NCBI GenBank assembly: GCA_913061235.1
Contig: CAJXTB010000004.1
Location: forward strand, 124,001-188,000
Length of the DNA stretch: 64,000 nt
Direction: 5' to 3'
Origin: an uncultured Pseudomonadota bacterium
GTDB lineage: Bacteria > Myxococcota_A > UBA796 > GCA-2862545
The notes beneath the pieces were generated by a model. The model searched no databases. It had not been told where the DNA came from and was given only the letters and a program-made list of their open reading frames with translations. The position numbers and the translations under genes are program-made. Each line of letters begins with the position of its first letter. Position 1 is the stretch's first letter. Positions 55,335-62,741 of the stretch are shown one piece after another.

Positions 55335-56918
55335 TCACGTCGCTGGCGGTTCGAAAGGCTGCGGTGTTGAGACCGGTGCGCCAGGCAGCATGGCCACGGG
55401 CTCCTCGACCGGCACGACTGGCGGTTCTGCAGAACCCGACTTCGGCTTGGCGTTCCACACGCGCGTAGCCAGCAAGAAACCAACGAGAGCGACCGGAATC
55501 ATAATCGCCGGCCAAGGCAGCCAGTTGGCGGGGTCGGTCACAGGGCCAGTCAGCGCTCCGGTGGGGTCGAACTGCTCTTCTGGCAGCGCCCAGCCGTAGG
55601 TGATGGCCATGACAGCAGTGCCCAAGTAGACGAATCCATCGATGATGCCGACGGCGACTCCCACGTTCCGCTTGCCGCCGAAGTCCATAGACGCGGTGCC
55701 AGAGAGCATGCCGTGAACGCCAATGACGCACATGGACATGAAGACGACCAGCCCACCCACAATCGACAGGGAGAACGAGTCGCCTAGGGTGAGGCGAAGG
55801 GGGGATTGGTAGGTCAGGGTCAACAGGATGGCGCCGATCAGCATGCCTCCGTACAGGACGGCTGCGACGGGGCCGCGACGGGACTTGAAGATGTGGTCGC
55901 TGATGGTTCCTGCGAACACTCCACCCATGATGCCAGCGCAGCACAGGAGCAGTCCCCAGTGCTCATAGACAAAGCCTTCTTTCAGTCCAAGAATGACGTC
56001 CGTTTGCTTGGCGAAGGTGCGGTACCACTGCATGATGGCTTGGCGCAGAAAGCCTGAACAGAACTCGATAAGAGCGATTGTGATGATGATGGGGTTGCTC
56101 ATCATCTTCATGAACACTTTCTGCACGGGCAAGCGGGGACCGTCTTCGCTGGCGTCTCCCAGATGGAAGTCCTCGAATCCGGCTTGCCCAGGGGTGTCTT
56201 CCACCATGAGCAAGATGACGACCCACAGGATGGCCAAAACCACGAATGGAATGCCAAAGACCCAGTAGACAGGCAACTTTTCAACAATCAGGTAACCGCC
56301 GTCAAACGCCAAGAAGACGCCGAGGCTAATCAAGATTCCGAAGATGGCGCCAAAGGTGCCGCGCTCCCGAATGTGGAACCAGGGCGCGTTGACCTTGACG
56401 ACCGCTACAGCACCGAAGCTCTGAAAGTACATGTTGATGGCGTACAAGACAGAGAACACACCGACGAAGTTGGCGCGTAGGAAGTCTGAGGGCCCCACAC
56501 CTTCGAGCAACGAGTACGACGCCAGGCCCATGAGGGCTGTCATCACGGCTGTGCCACCGCCGCCGACCAAGATGGCCTTCTTGCCACCGTAGTGGTCGGT
56601 GAGAGGGCCATTGATCAGGAAGGAGATGCCGTAAGTAAGCGTGCCCCAGAAGAAGATGCTGGAGAAGTCGGCGTTGCTCATCAGGGCGTTGCCGGCAACG
56701 TCCGTCATTTCCTCGAAGGCGAACTTGCTGACCTTGAGGTTGTAGCGAGCCATGTAGAAGAACGCGTACATCAGGCCTAGAGGCAACCAGTTCATCACGC
56801 GCCGGAGCTTGAACTCTCGTGAGTGATTGACCTCTTTGACCTTGGGTAGCCGCCACATGACGAGAGCCACCACCAGGGGCAGCAAGATTAACGGCGCGAT
56901 TACGTTCAGGACTTCCAT
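55335..56918 (-). CDS. MFS transporter, organophosphate:phosphate antiporter-like
   Basis: The 527-residue membrane protein has about 12 membrane segments. The N-terminal part resembles GlpT/UhpT transporters: MYAFFYMARYNLKVSKFAF, GTLTYGISFLINGPLTDHYGGKKAIL and APWFHIRERGTFGAIFGI. Later GLLLCCAGIMGGVFAGTISDHIF is the mid-protein repeat of the MFS motif. Such carriers exchange glycerol-3-phosphate or hexose phosphate for phosphate. The substrate is inferred at subfamily level only. ATG 56918 follows GGGGTGGG. Confidence 0.85.
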   Translation of the reverse strand: MEVLNVIAPLILLPLVVALVMWRLPKVKEVNHSREFKLRRVMNWLPLGLMYAFFYMARYNLKVSKFAFEEMTDVAGNALMSNADFSSIFFWGTLTYGISFLINGPLTDHYGGKKAILVGGGGTAVMTALMGLASYSLLEGVGPSDFLRANFVGVFSVLYAINMYFQSFGAVAVVKVNAPWFHIRERGTFGAIFGILISLGVFLAFDGGYLIVEKLPVYWVFGIPFVVLAILWVVILLMVEDTPGQAGFEDFHLGDASEDGPRLPVQKVFMKMMSNPIIITIALIEFCSGFLRQAIMQWYRTFAKQTDVILGLKEGFVYEHWGLLLCCAGIMGGVFAGTISDHIFKSRRGPVAAVLYGGMLIGAILLTLTYQSPLRLTLGDSFSLSIVGGLVVFMSMCVIGVHGMLSGTASMDFGGKRNVGVAVGIIDGFVYLGTAVMAITYGWALPEEQFDPTGALTGPVTDPANWLPWPAIMIPVALVGFLLATRVWNAKPKSGSAEPPVVPVEEPVAMLPGAPVSTPQPFEPPAT

Positions 56919-57227
56919 GACCCACCCCAACAGGACGGCGACCCTAACCCAAGCGGGACAGCGACCTCGACATCAAGGTTGCCGTGTGTGGCTCTTGCCC
57001 GTGCAACGCGAAGGAATCGACCCCCTCGGCGCGTCCAGGTGGAGTTGAGCGTGGGGCGTGAGTCCAGCGCGCCAGGTACACAGACTGTGTCGAATGCCAC
57101 ATTGGTCGGGTAAAAAGATAGGTAGAGTTAGAAGTGGCATCAGGTGGATTGCAGTGCGGGGGAGGTTCAACCCTGTGTAGGGGTGGAGAGTATCTGAAAT
57201 AGGGCTTCTTGATGAAGAGAAACGCAC
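56919..57227. other. Gene-free region upstream of the MFS gene
   Basis: These 309 bases hold the promoter region of the MFS gene and end at a strong terminator on the minus strand. A GGTTCAACCC stretch near 57164 resembles a tRNA T-loop by chance; no acceptor or anticodon arm can be folded around it. I see no gene. Confidence 0.4.
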
Positions 57228-57228
57228 C

Positions 57229-57280
57229 AAAAGAAAAACCCGCGCTGCCTACTTGTCTGTCAAGTAGAGAGCTGCGGGGT
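57229..57280 (-). terminator. Intrinsic terminator, minus strand
   Basis: On the minus strand, 57280-57238 folds into a long imperfect stem (about 18 pairs, loop ACAGA near 57260) and runs straight into TTTTTCTTTT (57238-57229). This is the clearest Rho-independent terminator in the window. It ends transcription coming from the small gene candidate at 57352-57651 or from the rhodanese operon. Confidence 0.85.
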
Positions 57281-57351
57281 GTCATATAGGGTGGCCTACA
57301 TCACTATGAAGGTCCACCGCCTTACGGGGCAAGCAATTGAGGGCCAGTCCC

Positions 57352-57651
57352 TTAACGACGCCGGCGACTCTCTCGCTTGTACTGCACCAGATTTCCGCTT
57401 CGGAAGGTCATACTGACCAGCCCATCGGACCGTTTGACCTGCGTTGGCCCACCCCTTGTGCTCATCGTCTTTGCTGTCTGTATGGACGCGCGGCGCCCCT
57501 GAATGGTCTGCGTTCCGCGACGATTCTCAAGGGTAAAGGTGGGTAGATTTTCAACGGTAGATACTTGGGCCTCGATGGAGACCTCCTTGGAGTTATGGTT
57601 AAACGCCGGCACATACGTTGGCCGGCACAAATCAACTATGTGATTTGCCAT
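57352..57651 (-). CDS. Possible small basic protein (hypothetical)
   Basis: From ATG 57651 (after GAGAG) the frame encodes about 99 residues, ending with Arg-Glu-Ser-Arg-Arg-Arg-Arg. ATG 57666 adds five codons. The sequence is of mixed beta character (SIEAQVSTVENLPTFTLENR) and basic. I do not recognise it. Supporting points are its position just before a strong terminator on the same strand and lower codon GC than neighbours. Against it are a weak ribosome site and the fact that the frame continues upstream into the rhodanese gene. The transcript could instead be non-coding. Confidence 0.35.
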   Translation of the reverse strand: MANHIVDLCRPTYVPAFNHNSKEVSIEAQVSTVENLPTFTLENRRGTQTIQGRRASIQTAKTMSTRGGPTQVKRSDGLVSMTFRSGNLVQYKRESRRRR

Positions 57652-57739
57652 TCTCTCGCAAGTCATTTGTTTGAGTGGCCCAGAGACTGTGCGTGATTGT
57701 TCACATCCCTCGCGCCATTCCGTACGTCTCTGGAGCTTG

Positions 57740-58153
57740 CTACTCGGTAGGCAGGCCCGCTGAGACCCATGCTGACATGCCGCCACTGACGTTGTGTGCG
57801 GCGATTCCGTTGCCGGCGAGAAGGGCTGTGGCCCGTGCTGAGCGGCCGCCGCTCTGGCAGATGATGTACGGCTCGGCACCTGCTGGAATCTGAGACAGCT
57901 CGTCCTGCAGAGTCGACAAAGGCATGTTCACCGCACCGGGAGCTCGGCCCGTTGCAAACTCACTTGGGGTACGCACGTCGATAAGGACGATCTGCGCGGG
58001 GTCCATGGCACCTACGTCCGCCACTGAGACATCTGCGAGAGCAGCCACAGTCGGTACCTGGGGCGCGCTCGGCGTTGGAGCGTCGGCTGTGGTTGGGGCA
58101 GCGGGCGGTGCACAGCCCAGTGACAGGACGACGAGCAGGGTGAAAATGCGCAT
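57740..58153 (-). CDS. Rhodanese-domain lipoprotein
   Basis: The 137-residue product has a signal with lipobox LSLGC (Cys14), an Ala/Pro/Thr linker, and a rhodanese domain (about 45-137). The catalytic loop is IICQSGGRSA with Cys99, and VLIDVRTPSEFATGRAPGAVNMPLS is the typical entry. Single-domain rhodaneses transfer sulfur or act in redox. The periplasmic location suggests thiol chemistry in the envelope. ATG 58153 follows GAGG. It is the last gene of a run with the HEAT-like gene. Confidence 0.9.
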   Translation of the reverse strand: MRIFTLLVVLSLGCAPPAAPTTADAPTPSAPQVPTVAALADVSVADVGAMDPAQIVLIDVRTPSEFATGRAPGAVNMPLSTLQDELSQIPAGAEPYIICQSGGRSARATALLAGNGIAAHNVSGGMSAWVSAGLPTE

Positions 58154-58156
58154 GGT

Positions 58157-58894
58157 CTACCTCTTCTTCTTGGTTCCGCCGAGCTCAGCGCGCAGCGTCT
58201 TGGGAATGCCACCGGACACACCATTCGCCCAGTCGGTTGCCGCTTTTTTGTCGATCTTCCGCCAAGCCCGCACAATCCGACGGATACCTTTTTGAACCCC
58301 GGGGTTTGGGTCGCGGATGAAGGCGGTCAGTAGTGTGCTGACGACGTCATGGCGGGGTTCTTCGACAAACCGCAAGGTTCGCTCATTGGTGCGCTGCCGA
58401 AGAGCCGACATGGCCGGGCCGGTCACGACGGCGCTGGTTGCCGGCAGGGCAGCGATGACGGCTGCGCGACGTGCTTCTGGACGCGCTGCGGCCTTTGCGA
58501 CGGAGAGCAGGTCCGCCAGTCCGCCGGTGGCCAACAGGCCTGGTCCCAAGATGACGCTGCCGAGGGCGTCAGCGGTCAGCACATCGTCTACGCGGTCCAG
58601 CCAGTCCAGACCGAGGTCGTACACTGGGCCTGGATGATCAGGCAAAAGAGCTGCGAGCAGCGAGATGGCGACGAGGCCGTCTTCGAAGGCGGTGTTGAAC
58701 AGTGAAGTCAACTGGTCAATGTCTTCTGGCCACAGGGGTGGGTCATCGAGCCAGGTGGACGCTGCGATTCGAGCGACCTCACCGTCCGGTGTTCCGCGGA
58801 TACCGCGCAACGTGTGGATGTCCTTGCCCCGCTTGCGTGCCAGGTCGGCGTTGGACAGCAATTCTAGGGTGTCGCTGATGGCTTCGGATTCCAT
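58157..58894 (-). CDS. HEAT-repeat protein, AlkD-like
   Basis: The 245-residue all-helical protein resembles the DNA alkylation-repair (AlkD/ALK) superfamily: short Glu/Arg helices, and a C-terminal STLLTAFIRDPNPGVQKGIRRIVRAWRKID followed by ATDWANGVSGG. No catalytic Asp/Trp set of AlkD can be confirmed, so it could be a general HEAT scaffold. No signal peptide is seen. ATG 58894 follows AGAGG; it lies 3 bases upstream of the rhodanese gene. Confidence 0.6.
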   Translation of the reverse strand: MESEAISDTLELLSNADLARKRGKDIHTLRGIRGTPDGEVARIAASTWLDDPPLWPEDIDQLTSLFNTAFEDGLVAISLLAALLPDHPGPVYDLGLDWLDRVDDVLTADALGSVILGPGLLATGGLADLLSVAKAAARPEARRAAVIAALPATSAVVTGPAMSALRQRTNERTLRFVEEPRHDVVSTLLTAFIRDPNPGVQKGIRRIVRAWRKIDKKAATDWANGVSGGIPKTLRAELGGTKKKR

Positions 58895-58903
58895 GAGACC
58901 TCT

Positions 58904-59737
58904 CTACTCGAAGAACCGCATCAGGCGTTCCGCGAGGGCTCCGGGTACGTCGTGATGCAGCATGTGTCCACCTGGGAGCGTATCGCAAGTCAAGTGTGTC
59001 ACCTTCGTCATGCGCTGTGCCAGATCGGGCGGACGAAAAATCGAGTCCGACCCGTCGATGTGGAGTACTTCGCACTCAATGGCCTGAGTGCTCTGTGCAA
59101 AGCGCTCTGCTGAGAAGGGCAAGGGGTTGGGACTTCGGTGCAGCGCGTCCCATGACCAGATGCAGCCGTCGTCATGGGGGGTGGTGACCCGCTCGGCAAG
59201 TCGAAGTGAGGTCGCCTCTGACATCGAAGGGGTGAACCTGCGAATGCGACTCGCGGCGTACGCTACAGATTCCATGGGTGTGTGGGTGGGCAGGTTCTGT
59301 AGAGCGGCGGCGAATCGTCTGGGACGGGTCACTGCTTGGTCCGCCATGTCCACAGGGCCGAGGCCCTCAATGAGGCCTAGGCGTCGTACCTTTTCAGGAC
59401 GAGTAGCGGCGTAAAGACAGGCCATGGTTCCGCCCATAGAGTGGCCAACGAGGTCAACAGGCTCGCCATTGCTCACGTCGTCCACAATGGCGTCTACGTC
59501 AGGGATGTAGTCCCAGAAGTGGTAGAATCCGCCGGCCCCGACGTGCTCGCTGCGGCCATGGCCGCGGTGGTCTGGGGCAATGACCCGCCGACCCAGCTGC
59601 TCAGCAACAGTCTGCCACGCGGCGCCTTGTTCAAGGAATCCGTGCAGAATGACAAGGGGGCGACCCGATTCGGGGCCCCACTCGCACAAACAAAGCGACA
59701 GGCCGCGGGGGCCTGTCTGGAGGAAACGTTGTCTCAC
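58904..59737 (-). CDS. Alpha/beta-fold hydrolase
   Basis: The 277-residue enzyme has the oxyanion-hole motif LVILHGFLEQGAAW, a nucleophile elbow GHSMGGTMA, and the catalytic His motif GGHMLHHD. A cap domain (about 140-200) is present. Families with this layout include esterases, epoxide hydrolases and dehalogenases; the substrate is unknown. GTG 59737 lies 7 bases from the response regulator stop, so it is part of the same operon. The signal-free N-terminus suggests the cytosol. Confidence 0.87.
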   Translation of the reverse strand: MRQRFLQTGPRGLSLCLCEWGPESGRPLVILHGFLEQGAAWQTVAEQLGRRVIAPDHRGHGRSEHVGAGGFYHFWDYIPDVDAIVDDVSNGEPVDLVGHSMGGTMACLYAATRPEKVRRLGLIEGLGPVDMADQAVTRPRRFAAALQNLPTHTPMESVAYAASRIRRFTPSMSEATSLRLAERVTTPHDDGCIWSWDALHRSPNPLPFSAERFAQSTQAIECEVLHIDGSDSIFRPPDLAQRMTKVTHLTCDTLPGGHMLHHDVPGALAERLMRFFE

Positions 59738-59744
59738 GAAGGGG

Positions 59745-60437
59745 CTACGGCTCGAAGCGGTAGCCGGTACCGTGAACTGTGAGGATATGGCGCGGCTGCG
59801 CTGGAATGTCCTCGATCTTCTTGCGGAGCTTCAGGATCTGGTTGTCGACGGTACGTGTGGTCAGCGCGGCGGTGTAGCCCCAGACCTGCTCGAGCAGCTC
59901 GTCCCGGCTGACGTCACGACCACGGTGGGTGATGAGGTAGGCCAAGGTGCCGGATTCGTGTGTGGTCAGGCCGCGCTCGTCTTCGTCTTTCCACAGGATG
60001 CGGCGGCGCAAGTCTACCTTGACGTTGCCGAACTCGAAGTAGTCGGGGGTACGCGGTTCGGTGCTGCGGACGCGCAAGCGGGCTTTGACGCGAGCGATCA
60101 CTTCGCGGACGGAGAATGGCTTGGTGACGTAGTCGTCTGCACCCATCTCCAGGCCCATGACCCGGTCGATTTCTTCCGACTTGGCTGTGAGCATGATGAC
60201 GGGGATGCCCGGGTAGTCAGCCTTGATTTGACGCATGAGCGAAAGGCCATCTTGGCCGGGCAGCATGATGTCGCAGATGACGAGGTCTGGCGCGCGCGCT
60301 TGCAGGGCTAGAACGCCGTCTTCTGCAGACTCAACGTGACGGACGTCAAAGCGTTCATGTTCTAGAGCGGTGACGAGTCCGGCCCCGATTGTGGGGTTGT
60401 CTTCGACGACCAAGATGTTTTGCGTGGGCTCGCTCAT
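59745..60437 (-). CDS. OmpR-family response regulator
   Basis: The 230-residue regulator has a receiver domain with phospho-acceptor Asp56 (VICDIMLP), switch Thr (MLTAKSEE) and conserved Lys (YVTKPFS), then a winged-helix OmpR/PhoB DNA-binding domain (about 130-228; LTTHESGTLAYLITHRGRDVSRDELLEQVWGY, TRTVDNQILKLRKKIE). ATG 60437 follows GGAG. It should be phosphorylated by the sensor kinase encoded just upstream. Target genes are unknown. Confidence 0.95.
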   Translation of the reverse strand: MSEPTQNILVVEDNPTIGAGLVTALEHERFDVRHVESAEDGVLALQARAPDLVICDIMLPGQDGLSLMRQIKADYPGIPVIMLTAKSEEIDRVMGLEMGADDYVTKPFSVREVIARVKARLRVRSTEPRTPDYFEFGNVKVDLRRRILWKDEDERGLTTHESGTLAYLITHRGRDVSRDELLEQVWGYTAALTTRTVDNQILKLRKKIEDIPAQPRHILTVHGTGYRFEP

Positions 60438-60584
60438 CTGCGTATCTCCATGTTTGGCACACGATGTAACGATGTGAGGGGTCGTTGCAATGGAACGCGA
60501 TGAATTCAGACGTTCGCTCCAGAATTACCGCGTCGCTCAGTCCGGCTCGCTGTGTCCCCGAATCGGATGTAGCGCGGGTTTCGC

Positions 60585-62642
60585 CTAGCCTTGGCCACGC
60601 AGCTTGAGCACGAACCGCGCGCCACCGTGGTCCGAAGCGGTGCAGACGCAGGTGCCGCCATGGGCTTTGGCCACTCGCGCAACTTGCGCTAGCCCAAGTC
60701 CATGTCCACCGGATTTTCCACGATTTGGGCCTTCCACTCGTACGAACTGCTTGAAGATGCTCTTGCGCAGCTTTGGGGGTACGCCCAGTCCGTTGTCTGA
60801 CACGTCGATAGCCACGCAGCGGCCGTCCTGCTTGAGAGTCAGCCAGACAGCGCTGTCTTCGCTCGCTTCTTTGCGGTACTTGAGGGCGTTGTCGAGCAGG
60901 CAACTAATGGCGTCTCTGACCGCGACCGGGTCGCCCTTGACCTCGTCGGTGACGTGTAGGTCGGCATGGAGGGTGACGCCTACTTGGTCGTACCGTGGAG
61001 ACCAAGTGGACAGCGTCTCTAGGACAATGTCTTCGACGTCGAACACTTCGGCCTTCGGGATGGTTCGCTCCCGGGAGACAGCCAAGATTTCGTCGACCCG
61101 TTCCGTCAACGCGTCCGCCTCCGTCACAATCCGGCCGGCCATTAGCGACAAGTCTTGCTGGTCTTTGAACGCGCCAATGTCGATGTTCTCGGCGGTCACG
61201 CGAATACCGGCGAGGGGTGTCTTCAGCTCGTGGGTGATTCGTGTGGTGAACTCACGCTGGCGCATCAAGAGGTGCTCTTGATGTACGGAGGCGCGATGTT
61301 GAGCGAAGAGACCGAGAAATCCAATAGTGACGAACACACTTAGAGCCGCAAGAAAGCTGTAGTACTGGCCTCCGAAGCGGCCAATCTGCTCGGTGACCGC
61401 AGCGTTGTCGATCTCGATGCGCAAGTGGGTCAGCGTGGCTGGGAAGGTCTGGCGCAGTGCCACATTGGGCACCTCGGCACCGGTGACAAAGTTGCCGGCG
61501 GCGTCCGTCACCCGAATGTGCTTACCCATTGGGCCCATTGTGCCCATGAAGTCCTGCAATAGAGACGCTTGGTCCAATACAATAGCGCCAGCTCGCTGGT
61601 CTGGTGGTTCCGCAGGGCCTGTGAGGTCCGTGGGAATACCCCGATAGTAAAGTAGAAAACCGGTGTCTTGGTACTGGTCGTAGGCGAAGCTGCCCGGTTG
61701 CGTGGGGTCGAAGAGCGCGCTCTCGCGAACGGTTCGTTGACGTACTTCGTCCCAAGCCCCTGCACGTCGGTTGGCGCGGGACAAGAGGCTGGCGACACGC
61801 CTCTGGACCTCTGGACTTCCGTGAAGACGTAGCTCTTGCATCACGTCCCATTCGTAGCCCAAGATGGGGCCTGCAGCAGGAGCATCGAGAGATGCGATGT
61901 CCCGGGCGACGGAGACCCAGACCCCTGCGGCCTCTTCCACCCGACCTAGACCATCCAACATTTGTGCGGTGCGCAGCTTGTGAATGGTGAGAAGGAAAGG
62001 AGTGAGACCCAGCTTGACGCCTTCAAGGGCGGGCAGGTCGCGCGGCACGCCTACCATCTCTAAGACGGCTAGGGCATCTTGCGGACGCTGTGCGCGCTCA
62101 TACAGTTGTGCTGCCTCTCCGTAGGCGTGCATGCGTACGTTCAGCGGCGCACCCGAACAGCGCAGAACGTACTGCTCAGCGACCGCAGCCAGCGACGGCC
62201 GAATTCGTGAGCGTTGGGCGTAGGCTTGGGTTCCCGCCACGCATGGATGTGACCGGGTGAGGGGGTCTTCGCGCTGTGCTGGAAATGGGAAGAGCATGCG
62301 TCCGGGGCGACGGTTGGATGGCTCTTGACTCTGGATGGGTGGCGCCCAGATGTACAGGCTGTCGAACCAGCGATGCCGTCCGCGCAGATGGCCCTGAAGC
62401 AGCGGTGCGGTGCGGGCATCGCCGCTGGCGGCTGTACCGAGCCAGCCATCGAGGCTCTCCCCCAGGTTGCTCTCCCAAGCGGCAATACGGGTTGCCACCT
62501 CTCGATTGATATCTTCCTGGACCCGTGTCTCTAGCCGAGCTCTCTGGCTCTGGATGGACAGGAAGGCGAACACCGTCAGTGCCAGCAGGGCGAACCCGAG
62601 CATCCAGGTGAAGGGCCTTGTTCGTGACTTTTTGACGCGCAT
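60585..62642 (-). CDS. Sensor histidine kinase with large periplasmic TPR-like domain
   Basis: The 685-residue kinase has a first transmembrane segment (about 13-31), a large sensor region (about 32-425) with helical TPR-like repeats (YGEAAQLYERAQRPQDALAVL), a second segment (about 428-447) and no HAMP domain. The H-box is FTTRITHELKTPLAGIR with His471; N-box SCLLDNALKY and G-boxes DNGLGVPP and GKSGGHGLGLA follow. ATG 62642 has no strong ribosome site; the long upstream frame is a shadow of the divergent gene. The regulator starts 147 bases downstream. Confidence 0.9.
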   Translation of the reverse strand: MRVKKSRTRPFTWMLGFALLALTVFAFLSIQSQRARLETRVQEDINREVATRIAAWESNLGESLDGWLGTAASGDARTAPLLQGHLRGRHRWFDSLYIWAPPIQSQEPSNRRPGRMLFPFPAQREDPLTRSHPCVAGTQAYAQRSRIRPSLAAVAEQYVLRCSGAPLNVRMHAYGEAAQLYERAQRPQDALAVLEMVGVPRDLPALEGVKLGLTPFLLTIHKLRTAQMLDGLGRVEEAAGVWVSVARDIASLDAPAAGPILGYEWDVMQELRLHGSPEVQRRVASLLSRANRRAGAWDEVRQRTVRESALFDPTQPGSFAYDQYQDTGFLLYYRGIPTDLTGPAEPPDQRAGAIVLDQASLLQDFMGTMGPMGKHIRVTDAAGNFVTGAEVPNVALRQTFPATLTHLRIEIDNAAVTEQIGRFGGQYYSFLAALSVFVTIGFLGLFAQHRASVHQEHLLMRQREFTTRITHELKTPLAGIRVTAENIDIGAFKDQQDLSLMAGRIVTEADALTERVDEILAVSRERTIPKAEVFDVEDIVLETLSTWSPRYDQVGVTLHADLHVTDEVKGDPVAVRDAISCLLDNALKYRKEASEDSAVWLTLKQDGRCVAIDVSDNGLGVPPKLRKSIFKQFVRVEGPNRGKSGGHGLGLAQVARVAKAHGGTCVCTASDHGGARFVLKLRGQG

Positions 62643-62741
62643 GTCGGTGCATAGCCACTCTTGAACGTGGTGGTGAGTGTCGCGTTGTCGCGGTGACACG
62701 ATATGAAGGTCGCCGCCGGCAGACCCCGGCTCGGAGGCGGC

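Noticed and set aside
57155-57180. T-loop-like GGTTCAACCC, possible tRNA
   Set aside because: No acceptor stem, anticodon arm or D-arm can be drawn around it.
57667-57879. N-terminal extension of the small frame into the rhodanese gene
   Set aside because: It lies opposite in frame to the rhodanese catalytic region and shows no ribosome site.
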